DNA of 64,000 bases from Maridesulfovibrio sp. (lineage in GTDB: Bacteria; Desulfobacterota; Desulfovibrionia; Desulfovibrionales; Desulfovibrionaceae): positions 2,644,122-2,708,121 of the forward strand of contig NZ_OY780933.1 of the NCBI RefSeq assembly GCF_963676065.1. Direction: 5' to 3'. The notes beneath the pieces were generated by a model, which saw nothing but the letters and a program-made list of their open reading frames with translations, was not told where the DNA came from and searched no databases. Below, piece after piece: positions 45,328 to 54,324 of the stretch (position 1 is its first letter; every line of letters begins with the position of its first letter). A program made the translations under genes and the position numbers.

Positions 45328-47895
45328 ATGCAGCCGCTTCGCGTTTATAGCGTCGTTCCCCGTCTACCCAGCCAGTTGAAAGAGCTTTGGGACTTGGCGT
45401 ATAACTTTCTTTTTGTTTGGAATAGTGACATTGCCAGCATTTTTTCCTCTATCGATCATGTGCTCTGGCGCGAATGCCAGCAGAATCCGGTTAAATTCCT
45501 GAACAGTTTGCCCCAGCAGCAATTAGAGGAACTTGCCAGCGATGATTTTTTTGTCCAGCGTCTCAAGGAGGCCGTTAAAGTTCAGAAAAATTATCTTTCC
45601 CGCGAAAGCTGCTCTTACAAATTTGAAGGAGCACCTAAAGGTGAACCTGTAGTTGCCTACTTCAGTTTGGAATATGGAATCGGCCTCAGCCTGCCTATAT
45701 ATTCCGGAGGTCTTGGTATTCTGGCCGGGGACCATCTAAAGTCAGCCAGTGATTTGAATATTCCGCTGGTCGGAATAGGACTGTGCTATCAGCATGGCTA
45801 TTTTCGCCAGTATATGACTCAGGACGGATGGCAGCAGGAGCTCTATCCGAGTCATGACTTTGAAGAGATGTCCATAAAGCCCGCTAAAGATAAAGATGAT
45901 AAGGACGTTAAATTCTCTCTTGATATCAAGGGTGAAGCGCTTCATGTAAAGGTTTGGCGCGTCGAGGTGGGCCGGGTGACGCTTTACCTGCTTGATACCA
46001 ATATTTCCGAAAACCCGTCTTACTTCCGTAATATTACCGCACGACTTTATGGCGGTGATCTTGAAATGCGGCTCTGGCAGGAAATCCTGCTCGGAATAGG
46101 AGGAGTCAAGGCTCTTGATGAACTCGGTCTTGAGCCCAGTGTTATTCATATGAATGAAGGGCATTCCGCTTTTGCCGGATTGGAACGCATCCGGGTCTTC
46201 ATGACTGATCACGGGCTTTCATTTGAAGCAGCTATGGAAATGGTGGCCTCTTCCAGTATTTTTACCACTCATACTCCGGTACCTGCCGGTAATGACCGTT
46301 TCCCTGCGGAACTTATGCGGCCGTATTTTGAGCCTTATGCTCAAACTATGGGACTTGCTTATAAGGTATTTCTCTCTCTGGGCCGGGAAGATCCGCGTGA
46401 TGATGCGGAACAGTTCTGCATGACAGTGCTGGCATTGAAACTTTCCCGTTTCAATAATGGTGTGTCCAAGCTGCACGGACATGTTTCAAGGAACATGTGG
46501 CAGAAAGTGTGGCCGCAATATCCGGTGGAGGATGTTCCTATCGGGGCCATCACCAATGGTGTGCATATGCCCACATGGGTTGCCACTGATTTTTCTTTGC
46601 TTTTTGACCGCTATCTAGGTCCTAACTGGCGGGAAGATCCGGATTGTTCCAGAGTCTGGAAGCAGACTGATAATATTCCTGATGCAGAGCTCTGGCGGAC
46701 CCACGAACGGCTTCGTGAGCGTCTGGTGGATTTTGTACGTAAGCGTCTGCGTAAACAGATGATGAATGTCGGAGCGCGTCGTAAGGAAATTGAGCTTGCG
46801 GATGAAGTGCTTGATCCTCGCGCTTTGACTATAGGTTTTGCGCGTAGGTTCGCGACCTACAAACGCGCAGGGCTGCTTTTTAAGGATAAAGAGCGTCTGC
46901 TCAAAATTATTTCTGATTCAAGGCACCCGGTGCAGTTTATTTTTGCCGGTAAGGCCCATCCTCAGGACAATGAGGGCAAGAAGCTCATTCAGGATCTTAT
47001 ACAGTTCTGCCGCCGTGAAGAATGCCGTATGAGTCTTGTGTTCCTTGAAGATTACGATATGAAGATTGCCAACTATATGGTTCAGGGTTGTGATGTCTGG
47101 TTGAATACTCCCCGGCGTCCCCTTGAAGCCTGCGGAACAAGCGGCATGAAAGCTATGGCCAACGGAGTCCTCCAGTTCAGTACACCCGACGGCTGGTGGG
47201 ATGAAGCCTATCTGACGGATAACAGTCTCGGCTGGGCTATCGGACGCAGGGAAGAATACTCAGATCATGAATATCAGGATTTCGTGGAGAGTCAGACTCT
47301 TTACAAGGTGCTTGAAAATGACATAATCCCCGAATTCTATGACCGGGGTCATGGCAGCCTTCCCCGCAACTGGATTACCAAGGTGAAAAAGGCATTGGGA
47401 ACTCTGGGGCCGGAATTCAATGCCAATCGAATGGTTGAAGATTACACTGAAAAGGCTTATCAGCCTGCGTTCAATAATTATAAGACCATGCATAAAAATG
47501 ACTTTCAGGGGGCCAAGGATCTGGCCGCGTGGAGAATGGAACTTATGACCAAGTGGTCAAGCCTGAAGGTCCGCAACATAACTTCGGAAGTACATACTGA
47601 TGTTTTTGTTGAGGAACCTATCATTATCAGCGCGGAAGTTTTTCTCAACGGTTTGGAACCTGAAAATGTGCAGGTCGAGATTTATGCCGGACCTGTCGGA
47701 CAGGATGGTAAATTCATCCGCCGCAAAACTGTGATTATGTCTCAGGAAGAAGATATGGGAGCAGGCTGGCATGTTTATCAGGGTGAAGTTATGCCCGTGG
47801 AAGCCGGAAGATTCGGTTATACCGTGCGCATACTGCCTAGACATAAGCTCCTGCTCGATCCGCATTCATTAGGATTGATTCATTGGGCACAATAG
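45328..47895 (+). CDS. glgP: alpha-glucan phosphorylase
   Basis: An 855-residue GT35 phosphorylase releasing glucose-1-phosphate from glycogen-like glucans. The N-terminal ~100 residues are the DUF3417-type domain of the long alpha-glucan phosphorylase family. The PLP lysine is in CGTSGMKAMANGVLQFS, the conserved segment SGGLGILAGDHLKSASDL is near residue 125, and TTHTPVPAGNDRF follows. AAGGAG precedes the ATG. It suggests glycogen storage and stands without other glg genes here. Confidence 0.94.
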   Translation: MQPLRVYSVVPRLPSQLKELWDLAYNFLFVWNSDIASIFSSIDHVLWRECQQNPVKFLNSLPQQQLEELASDDFFVQRLKEAVKVQKNYLSRESCSYKFEGAPKGEPVVAYFSLEYGIGLSLPIYSGGLGILAGDHLKSASDLNIPLVGIGLCYQHGYFRQYMTQDGWQQELYPSHDFEEMSIKPAKDKDDKDVKFSLDIKGEALHVKVWRVEVGRVTLYLLDTNISENPSYFRNITARLYGGDLEMRLWQEILLGIGGVKALDELGLEPSVIHMNEGHSAFAGLERIRVFMTDHGLSFEAAMEMVASSSIFTTHTPVPAGNDRFPAELMRPYFEPYAQTMGLAYKVFLSLGREDPRDDAEQFCMTVLALKLSRFNNGVSKLHGHVSRNMWQKVWPQYPVEDVPIGAITNGVHMPTWVATDFSLLFDRYLGPNWREDPDCSRVWKQTDNIPDAELWRTHERLRERLVDFVRKRLRKQMMNVGARRKEIELADEVLDPRALTIGFARRFATYKRAGLLFKDKERLLKIISDSRHPVQFIFAGKAHPQDNEGKKLIQDLIQFCRREECRMSLVFLEDYDMKIANYMVQGCDVWLNTPRRPLEACGTSGMKAMANGVLQFSTPDGWWDEAYLTDNSLGWAIGRREEYSDHEYQDFVESQTLYKVLENDIIPEFYDRGHGSLPRNWITKVKKALGTLGPEFNANRMVEDYTEKAYQPAFNNYKTMHKNDFQGAKDLAAWRMELMTKWSSLKVRNITSEVHTDVFVEEPIIISAEVFLNGLEPENVQVEIYAGPVGQDGKFIRRKTVIMSQEEDMGAGWHVYQGEVMPVEAGRFGYTVRILPRHKLLLDPHSLGLIHWAQ

Positions 47896-47905
47896 AAGGA
47901 ACTGT

Positions 47906-48592
47906 ATGCCGACAGGAAAGGTTAATATAATTAAATCAAAACGCGGGGCCCTTACGGGCTCCGTTTTCTTTTTTTTGTTTTGCTGCCTGTTTTTTTGCGT
48001 GGCAACAGCTTCGGCGTTTGAGGCTGAAGTTCGTTATGTGATAGACGGCGATACCTTTATCCTTGCAAATGACAAGCATGTGCGCATTGCCGGGATAGAT
48101 ACCCCGGAGATAGGACGCAAGGGTAAGCCTGATCAGTATTATGCCCGTAATGCCAAAAGTATGCTGAATAAATTGATTCTCGGTAAACAGGTGCGTATTG
48201 AGTATGCCGGAAAAGGTGTGGATCGCTACAAGCGGATAGTCGGCTGGGTTTATCTGGATGATCTTTTTGTGAATGAATACATGGTTCGTAAGGGTGCCGC
48301 TTTTTGTTATTATCATAAGGGAAATGACCAAGGCATACAGAAACAGCTTCTCCGTGCTCAGAGAAATGCATATAATGAAAAAAGAGGGTTCTGGCCTAAG
48401 ATCATTAACACCGAAAATTTTCATAAACCGTGGATGGGCAATAGAAACAGCCATCGCTGTTTTTTGCCCGGTGATAGATACGCAAAAAAGATCAGTTGGA
48501 GAAACAGGGTACAATTCTCCACTCTGGGCGATGCGTTTTACGCCGGCTATTCACCCGCAAGACATTTTAATTTCTGGCTTGTTGTAAAATAG
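47906..48592 (+). CDS. exported thermonuclease-like protein
   Basis: A 228-residue protein with an N-terminal signal (residues ~15-38, GSVFFFLFCCLFFCVATASA) and an SNase (OB-fold) domain. VIDGDTFILAND, RIAGIDTPEI and GWVYLDDLFVNEYMVRKG are SNase hallmarks. The catalytic Arg-Glu pair is plausible (RIAGIDTPE; the second Arg in VDRYKRIVG). The C-terminal end has NRNSHRCFLPG and AGYSPARHF, which resemble an Ada-type zinc-binding tail that has lost most of its cysteines. It is the next gene after glgP but functionally unrelated. Confidence 0.85.
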   Translation: MPTGKVNIIKSKRGALTGSVFFFLFCCLFFCVATASAFEAEVRYVIDGDTFILANDKHVRIAGIDTPEIGRKGKPDQYYARNAKSMLNKLILGKQVRIEYAGKGVDRYKRIVGWVYLDDLFVNEYMVRKGAAFCYYHKGNDQGIQKQLLRAQRNAYNEKRGFWPKIINTENFHKPWMGNRNSHRCFLPGDRYAKKISWRNRVQFSTLGDAFYAGYSPARHFNFWLVVK

Positions 48593-48685
48593 GCGGTTTT
48601 TGTTTTTGGATATTAATTTTTCGATTTCGTCAGTCTGTTGGCTGTAAGGTCTGCAAGAGATTTGCCAGAAGAAGGGAGACTGAAA

Positions 48686-50212
48686 GTGCTATTTAGAAAA
48701 TTTGCCGGCACATTCCATGAGTTTAGCATAATGCGTGATCCGGCCCTGTGTATCGATTGTAAAGTCTGTATACGGCAGTGTTCATACGAAGCTCATTTTT
48801 GGGATAAGGCGCGAGAAAAAGTTGCCCACGATAACCGTAAATGCGTGGGCTGTCATCGTTGCGCGGCCATGTGTCCGACCGCGGCTCTTACCATCCGACT
48901 AAATGAAGCGGACTTCAGGCCCAATTCAACGTGGCGTCCCGGATTTATACGCAATATCTATAATCAGGCGGAAAGCGGCGGAGTACTGCTGGGCGGCATG
49001 GGAAGTCCAGTGGATATACCTGTTTACTGGGATAGGTTGCTTCTGGACGCAAGTCAGGTGACCAATCCGTCCATTGATCCTTTGCGGGAACCGATGGAGT
49101 TGAAGACCTTTCTCGGCGCAAAGCAGGACCGGGTGGAAGTAAGCTTTGACGGGAACGGCACTCCGTCTCTTGAAACAGAACAGACTCCTCAGATAGAGCT
49201 CGACACTCCGATTACATTTGCGGGGATGTCCTTCGGGGCGATTAATTATAATCTGCACGCGGCTATGGCCATGGCGGCCAAAGAATTGAATACAGTCTAC
49301 AATACCGGAGAAGGGGGACTGCACAAATCCCTCTATGAATATGGGCCGTGGACCATCGTGCAGGTGGCTTCCGGTCGTTTCGGAGTGCATAGCGATTACC
49401 TGAACGCCGGAGTCGGTATTGAAATTAAAGTGGGTCAGGGCGCTAAGCCCGGTATCGGCGGGCATCTGCCTGGTGAAAAAATCGACGTTAAAATTTCCGA
49501 AACCCGCATGATTCCTCCGGGGTCTGATGCTATTTCCCCTGCTCCTCATCATGATATTTATTCAATTGAAGATCTCCTGCAGTTGATTTTTGCGCTTAAG
49601 GAGGCCACCGAATACCGGGTTCCTGTAGCTGTTAAAATCGCGGCGGTTCACAATGTGGCGGCCATTGCCTCCGGCGTGGTTCGGGCCGGGGCGGACATCC
49701 TGACTCTTGACGGAATGAAAGGCGGAACCGGAGCGGCTCCGGTTATGACCCGGGATAACGTGGGGATTCCCATTGAATTGGCCCTTGCCGGAGTTGATCA
49801 GAGATTGCGTGATGAAGGCATCCGGTCCAAGGCATCCATCATCGCCGGGGGTGGATTCAGATGCAGCTCCGATGTTATCAAGGCTATTGCCCTTGGCGCG
49901 GATGCTGTTAACATCGGAACCGCCGCTTTGATCGCTGTCGGCTGTACTATGTGCGGACGCTGCTATACCGGAAAATGTCCGTGGGGCATCGCTACCAACG
50001 ATAAGAAACTTGCTAAACGCCAGAATCCGGAAGTCGCGGCGGAACGTCTGGTTAATCTTGTTCGCGGCTGGTCTCACGAGATAGAAGAAATGCTTGGCGG
50101 TATGGGGCTGAATTCAATCGAAAGCCTGCGCGGCAACAGGGACAAGCTGAGAGCCGTAGGATTGACTGAGACTGAAATGCATATTCTAGGCGTTAAACAT
50201 GCGGGAAGATAA
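48686..50212 (+). CDS. glutamate synthase FMN/Fe-S synthase subunit (split GltB)
   Basis: A 508-residue protein with two N-terminal 4Fe-4S motifs (CIDCKVCIRQC and CVGCHRCAAMCPT) followed by the GltB FMN/synthase TIM barrel. The barrel contains TPITFAGMSFGAINYNLHAA, TGEGG and VGQGAKPGIGGHLPGEK. The cysteine triad CTMCGRCYTGKC near the end matches the [3Fe-4S] site. Start is GTG 48686 with GGGAG upstream. It catalyses the glutamate-forming half reaction. This is the archaeal-type GltS in which GltB is divided into separate genes; the other pieces follow immediately. Confidence 0.9.
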   Translation: MLFRKFAGTFHEFSIMRDPALCIDCKVCIRQCSYEAHFWDKAREKVAHDNRKCVGCHRCAAMCPTAALTIRLNEADFRPNSTWRPGFIRNIYNQAESGGVLLGGMGSPVDIPVYWDRLLLDASQVTNPSIDPLREPMELKTFLGAKQDRVEVSFDGNGTPSLETEQTPQIELDTPITFAGMSFGAINYNLHAAMAMAAKELNTVYNTGEGGLHKSLYEYGPWTIVQVASGRFGVHSDYLNAGVGIEIKVGQGAKPGIGGHLPGEKIDVKISETRMIPPGSDAISPAPHHDIYSIEDLLQLIFALKEATEYRVPVAVKIAAVHNVAAIASGVVRAGADILTLDGMKGGTGAAPVMTRDNVGIPIELALAGVDQRLRDEGIRSKASIIAGGGFRCSSDVIKAIALGADAVNIGTAALIAVGCTMCGRCYTGKCPWGIATNDKKLAKRQNPEVAAERLVNLVRGWSHEIEEMLGGMGLNSIESLRGNRDKLRAVGLTETEMHILGVKHAGR

Positions 50213-50655
50213 TGAAACGTATTTATCCTGATAAAGATTTTTGCATGGGGTGTAAGCTCTGTGAACTGGCCTGCCTCACGGCTCATTCCACAGATAAGGA
50301 TCTGGTCCTTGCCTATAAGAAGGAACGGGCCGAAGGGCTTATTTCACGTAAACGGGTTATTGAAAACAGTGATGTCTGTGTGGCGGTCAGTTGCAGGCAT
50401 TGCGGGGAACCGGAATGTGTTGCGGTCTGTATCTCAGGAGCGTTGATTAAAGATGATGAAACCGGACTAACTATTTATGAAGCTGATAAATGTGTGGGCT
50501 GTTGGTCCTGTATAATGGCATGTCCTTACGGGGCCATCCAGCTGGATAAATATAACAGCAAAATAATCAAGTGCGACCTTTGTGCAGGCAGAGAGAACGG
50601 ACCGGCCTGTGTGGAAGCTTGCCCCAACCGCGCTCTTAAGTTCGAGGAGAGGTGA
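50212..50655 (+). CDS. four-cluster ferredoxin-type subunit of the split glutamate synthase
   Basis: A 147-residue protein with up to four [4Fe-4S] motifs: CMGCKLCELAC, SCRHCGEPECVAVC, CVGCWSCIMACPYGA and KCDLCAG...CVEACPNRAL. It resembles CooF/HycB electron-transfer subunits. It probably brings electrons from the flavoprotein at 50659 to the synthase. The ATG overlaps the upstream stop (TAATG), so the two are coupled. Confidence 0.9.
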   Translation: MKRIYPDKDFCMGCKLCELACLTAHSTDKDLVLAYKKERAEGLISRKRVIENSDVCVAVSCRHCGEPECVAVCISGALIKDDETGLTIYEADKCVGCWSCIMACPYGAIQLDKYNSKIIKCDLCAGRENGPACVEACPNRALKFEER

Positions 50656-50658
50656 GTT

Positions 50659-51936
50659 ATGGCATACGTCATTATAGGTAACGGCATCGCCTCACTTGGA
50701 GCTATCGACGGTATTAGAAAATATGACCGAGCGACACCTATCATTGTTATCGGCGCCGAGAATACCGCTGCCTATGGCAAACCGCTAACCTCATATCTGC
50801 TGGCCGGGCGGATCAATCCTGAACGTTTGTCCATGCGTGCGGATGATTATTACAAGGGCAAGAATGTTACGCTTAGACTGGCAACCTGTGTTGAAAAAAT
50901 TGATATTGCTGAGCGGGAATTACTAACCTCTGAAGGTGAAAAAATTCCGTATCATAAGCTTCTTCTGGCAACCGGCGGTAAACCGTATGTACCGAAGGTT
51001 GAAGGGATTGAAGGGGATGATGTTTACAATTTTACCGCTGCTAAGGATGCTTTCCGGCTGATTGAATCGGTCAATAAAGTAAAACGGGCGGTGGTTCTCG
51101 GCGGCGGCTTGATCGGGCTTAAGGCTGCTGAATCGCTTTATAACCGTGGTGTTGATGTGGCCGTAGTCGAGAAGGAAGAGCGTATTTTGCCTCTTGCTTA
51201 CGACACTGACGCCGCCGGATTGATTTCTCGCCGGGTGGAAGATGCCGGGATGCTGGTCCGCTGCAAGGTAGGCGGCAAAAAGGTTGTGCGCGATAACGAG
51301 GGCAGGCTGCGTGGGATATTATTGGACGATAATAGTTTTCTCGAGGCGGACGCCATCGTAATCGCAATCGGGGTGATTTCGAGGACAAGGCTTGCCGAAC
51401 AGGCGGAAATCGCGGTGGATAAGGGTATTCTTGTCGACGACAATATGTTTACCGGCAAAGATGGAATTTACGCCGCCGGGGATGTCGCACAGGCACGGGA
51501 TGTTGTTTTTGATAAGGATAAGGTCGTACCGGTCTGGTCTAATGCCTATACACAGGGATATTACGCAGGGCGTAACATGGCCGGAAATAAATCAAGATAT
51601 CCCGGAACAATGTCCATGAGTTCAATCAGTTTTTTTGGGCTGCCGACAATCTCTGTGGGTGAGGTCAATCCTGATCCCGCCAATTCCGAGTATGAAATCT
51701 ATACTTTTTACGATGAGCGTAAGCAAAGCTACCGCAAGCTTGTTTTTAAAAAAGATAAGTTGGTAGGCTATGTGCTTGTAGGGGATATCGATTTTGCCGG
51801 AATGTATACTTCTTTTATCAAATTTAAATTCAAAGTGGACGAGTATACCCGCAAAAGACTCAGTGAAGGTGAACCGGATGTTCTCATGTGGCCGGATGAT
51901 TTTTTTAATGAAGCATGGAATCCGGGCAGTGAGTAG
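50659..51936 (+). CDS. FAD-dependent NAD(P)H oxidoreductase (split GltS electron donor)
   Basis: A 425-residue pyridine nucleotide-disulfide-type flavoprotein. The FAD motif is YVIIGNGIASLGAIDGIR and the NAD(P) motif VVLGGGLIGLKAAE; a second FAD contact is KDGIYAAGDVAQA. It has no active-site disulfide, as in rubredoxin reductase/NirB-type oxidases. It probably supplies reductant to the Fe-S proteins encoded just upstream. GAGAGG-like site before the ATG. Inferred as part of the GltS operon. Confidence 0.88.
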   Translation: MAYVIIGNGIASLGAIDGIRKYDRATPIIVIGAENTAAYGKPLTSYLLAGRINPERLSMRADDYYKGKNVTLRLATCVEKIDIAERELLTSEGEKIPYHKLLLATGGKPYVPKVEGIEGDDVYNFTAAKDAFRLIESVNKVKRAVVLGGGLIGLKAAESLYNRGVDVAVVEKEERILPLAYDTDAAGLISRRVEDAGMLVRCKVGGKKVVRDNEGRLRGILLDDNSFLEADAIVIAIGVISRTRLAEQAEIAVDKGILVDDNMFTGKDGIYAAGDVAQARDVVFDKDKVVPVWSNAYTQGYYAGRNMAGNKSRYPGTMSMSSISFFGLPTISVGEVNPDPANSEYEIYTFYDERKQSYRKLVFKKDKLVGYVLVGDIDFAGMYTSFIKFKFKVDEYTRKRLSEGEPDVLMWPDDFFNEAWNPGSE

Positions 51937-51954
51937 ATCTAAGGAGACATCATT

Positions 51955-53067
51955 ATGAAAGCTCCCGAAAAATATTATGATTTTGAGAAAGATATATCCG
52001 GTTGCGGAGTGTTCGGTGTAATCAGTAAAAGGCGTGAATGCATTCCCGGAGATGTTCCCATCAGGGCTATGGCCTGCATGCATGACCGGGGTAACGGCCT
52101 CGGCGGAGGTTTCGCAGCCTATGGAATATATCCGGAACTGGCGGATAAGTACTGCTTTCAATTATTATGCGACGATCATCATGCGTTGGATAAAGCGGAA
52201 GAGATCATCAAAATTTTCTTTGATATAAATGAATCCGAACCGATCAGAACCCGTAAAGTGCTCAGTATACCGGACCCGCCTCTAATTTGGCGTTTTTTTG
52301 TCTACCCCAAGGAACTGCGGCCAAATTCACGCTTCAGCGGCGGTAGTGAAGAGGACTACATAGTCGGTGTAGTCATGAAAATAAATAAGGAAGTGCCGGG
52401 GGCTTTTGTGCTTTCCAGCGGTAAGAATATGGGCGCATTCAAGGGCGTGGGCTACCCGGAAGATATTGCGGAATTTTATCGATTGGATGAATACTCCGCA
52501 TACTTGTGGACGGGACATAACAGGTTCCCGACAAACACCCCAGGCTGGTGGGGCGGAGCGCATCCGTTTACCATTCTGGATTGGTCCATCGTGCATAACG
52601 GTGAAATCTCGTCCTACGGGATAAATCGCCGATACCTTTGTACCCATGGCTATGAATGTACTATGGATACGGATACGGAAGTTGTTGCTTATTTGATTGA
52701 TTTACTGGTACGTAAGCACGGTTTGAGCCGTGAACTGGCTTCGTCTGTTTTCGCGCCCCCATTTTGGGACGATATAGAAAAAATGGATGTAAAACAGAAA
52801 AAGCTTTACAGGGCACTTAGAACCACATACGCAAGTGCCATGCTGAACGGTCCGTTCGCTATACTGGTGGCCGATGCGGACAGTTTGTGGGGTCTGAATG
52901 ACCGCATAAAGCTGCGCCCGCTTGTTGTTGCCAGAAAGGATGACCGGGTTTATATGTCCAGTGAGGAAAGCGCTATCCGGCTTGTCTGCCGTGATCTGGA
53001 CGAAGTCTGGATGCCCAAGGCCGGAGAGCCGGTCATAATTCAGGCGGACGGGTGCAGCAATGGCTGA
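51955..53067 (+). CDS. glutamine amidotransferase subunit of the split glutamate synthase
   Basis: A 370-residue type II glutamine amidotransferase (GltB N-terminal domain, stand-alone). The candidate catalytic cysteine is C17 in DISGCGVFGVISK, so a 16-residue propeptide would have to be removed. GHNRFPTNTPGWWGGAHPF and IVHNGEISSYG are typical GATase II segments. It supplies ammonia from glutamine. AAGGAGA precedes the ATG. It overlaps the next gene by 8 bases. Confidence 0.9.
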   Translation: MKAPEKYYDFEKDISGCGVFGVISKRRECIPGDVPIRAMACMHDRGNGLGGGFAAYGIYPELADKYCFQLLCDDHHALDKAEEIIKIFFDINESEPIRTRKVLSIPDPPLIWRFFVYPKELRPNSRFSGGSEEDYIVGVVMKINKEVPGAFVLSSGKNMGAFKGVGYPEDIAEFYRLDEYSAYLWTGHNRFPTNTPGWWGGAHPFTILDWSIVHNGEISSYGINRRYLCTHGYECTMDTDTEVVAYLIDLLVRKHGLSRELASSVFAPPFWDDIEKMDVKQKKLYRALRTTYASAMLNGPFAILVADADSLWGLNDRIKLRPLVVARKDDRVYMSSEESAIRLVCRDLDEVWMPKAGEPVIIQADGCSNG

Positions 53068-53812
53068 AATCGTTAAAATCGATGCTGCTGAAATGGGGTA
53101 CCGCCGGCTCAATGAGCTGGTGCGTGATAATGTCCGTAGCGGAGTATGTGAATTCGTTCTCGACAATGTTGTCGGACAAAGGTACATAGCAACAGCTCTT
53201 AAAGGTGATTTGACCTTTACAGTCAACGGTACTCCGGGTCAGGATATGGCCGCCTTCATGAAGGGGCCGAAAATAGTCGTGAACGGCAATGTGCAGGATG
53301 GTACCGGAAATACCATGGATGACGGCCTTGTTGTCATCAACGGAATTGCCGGTGATGTCCTGGGTTACGCGATGCGTGGCGGGGCTATTTACGTTCAGGG
53401 CGATGTCGGGTATCGGGTAGGTATCCATATGAAGTCATATATGGATCAGCAGCCTGTGATAGTCATCGGCGGTAAAGCCGGTGATTTTCTTGGCGAATAT
53501 ATGGCCGGAGGAGTGATTTTACTTCTTGGCATGTTTTCTGGTAAACCAGATGCTCCCGTGGCGGGAATGTCCTTGGGAACCGGGATGCACGGTGGAGTAA
53601 TCTACGTGCGTGGCGAGCTTCCCGAGGGACTGGTCGGCCATGATATAATGGTTGAACCCGCGGATAAGGGCGATCTTGAGGCTATAGCCGGGATTGTCCG
53701 GGATTACTCAGAGGAAATCGGTGTGGATGCGGCTGAAATAATGGCTTCTGATTTTGTGAAGCTTCTGCCCCGGTCCCACCGTCCGTACGGGGATATGTAT
53801 GTTCCCGTGTAA
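53060..53812 (+). CDS. glutamate synthase GXGXG domain subunit
   Basis: A 250-residue protein equivalent to the C-terminal beta-helix domain of GltB (GXGXG). It has the repeated G-x-x-G pattern, for example GDVLGYAMRGGAIYVQGDVG and GAVGKAGDF-like IGGKAGDFLGEYMAGG. This domain links ammonia channelling to the synthase active site and is structural. Last gene of the five-gene glutamate synthase operon. Overlaps the amidotransferase stop. Confidence 0.9.
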   Translation: MAEIVKIDAAEMGYRRLNELVRDNVRSGVCEFVLDNVVGQRYIATALKGDLTFTVNGTPGQDMAAFMKGPKIVVNGNVQDGTGNTMDDGLVVINGIAGDVLGYAMRGGAIYVQGDVGYRVGIHMKSYMDQQPVIVIGGKAGDFLGEYMAGGVILLLGMFSGKPDAPVAGMSLGTGMHGGVIYVRGELPEGLVGHDIMVEPADKGDLEAIAGIVRDYSEEIGVDAAEIMASDFVKLLPRSHRPYGDMYVPV

Positions 53813-53857
53813 TAGGCGGATTGTTTTATTCGTACACAGTCTTTTCAGGAGGACGTA

Positions 53858-54208
53858 ATGTTTTTTGCAGATATCGCACACGCGATGGGTGCTGCCGGAC
53901 AACAGGCCCAGGGCGGACCTATGGGCGCACTCGGTTCTTTTCTCCCTCTCATCCTCATGTTCGCAATTTTCTATTTTTTGCTCATCAGACCGCAGCAGAA
54001 AAAAGCCAAAGAGCACAAAGCCATGCTGGATGCAATCCAGAGGGGGGACCGTGTTCTTACCGCAGGTGGTATTTATGGTCGTGTTACCGCTGTTGACGGC
54101 GATGAACTGACCGTTGAGCTTGCTGAGGGTTTACAGGTTAAGGTTGAAAGATCTTTTGTCTCCAACCTCGCAAATCCTGTTAAAAAAGAAGAAAAGAAAG
54201 GCAAATAA
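53858..54208 (+). CDS. yajC: preprotein translocase accessory protein YajC
   Basis: A 116-residue single-span inner-membrane protein of the SecDF-YajC complex. Membrane helix near residues 28-46 (LPLILMFAIFYFLLIRPQQ), followed by DRVLTAGGIYGRVTAVDGD. GGAGG before the ATG. SecD and secF follow. Confidence 0.95.
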   Translation: MFFADIAHAMGAAGQQAQGGPMGALGSFLPLILMFAIFYFLLIRPQQKKAKEHKAMLDAIQRGDRVLTAGGIYGRVTAVDGDELTVELAEGLQVKVERSFVSNLANPVKKEEKKGK

Positions 54209-54233
54209 GCCTTTTGGTGTAGTGAAGCCTATC

Positions 54234-54278
54234 AAGGCAAGTCGCTTGTCGGGTTGGCCCGTAAGTGCTTGCCTTTTT
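54234..54278 (+). terminator. attenuator-like hairpin between yajC and secD
   Basis: AAGGCAAG pairs with CTTGCCTT, and an inner CGGG/CCCG is possible; five Ts follow. Partial read-through would be required for secDF. Confidence 0.6.
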
Positions 54279-54324
54279 AGTGTTTTTGTAACCTATCCTA
54301 GTTGAATTTATAAAGGGAGAGGAG

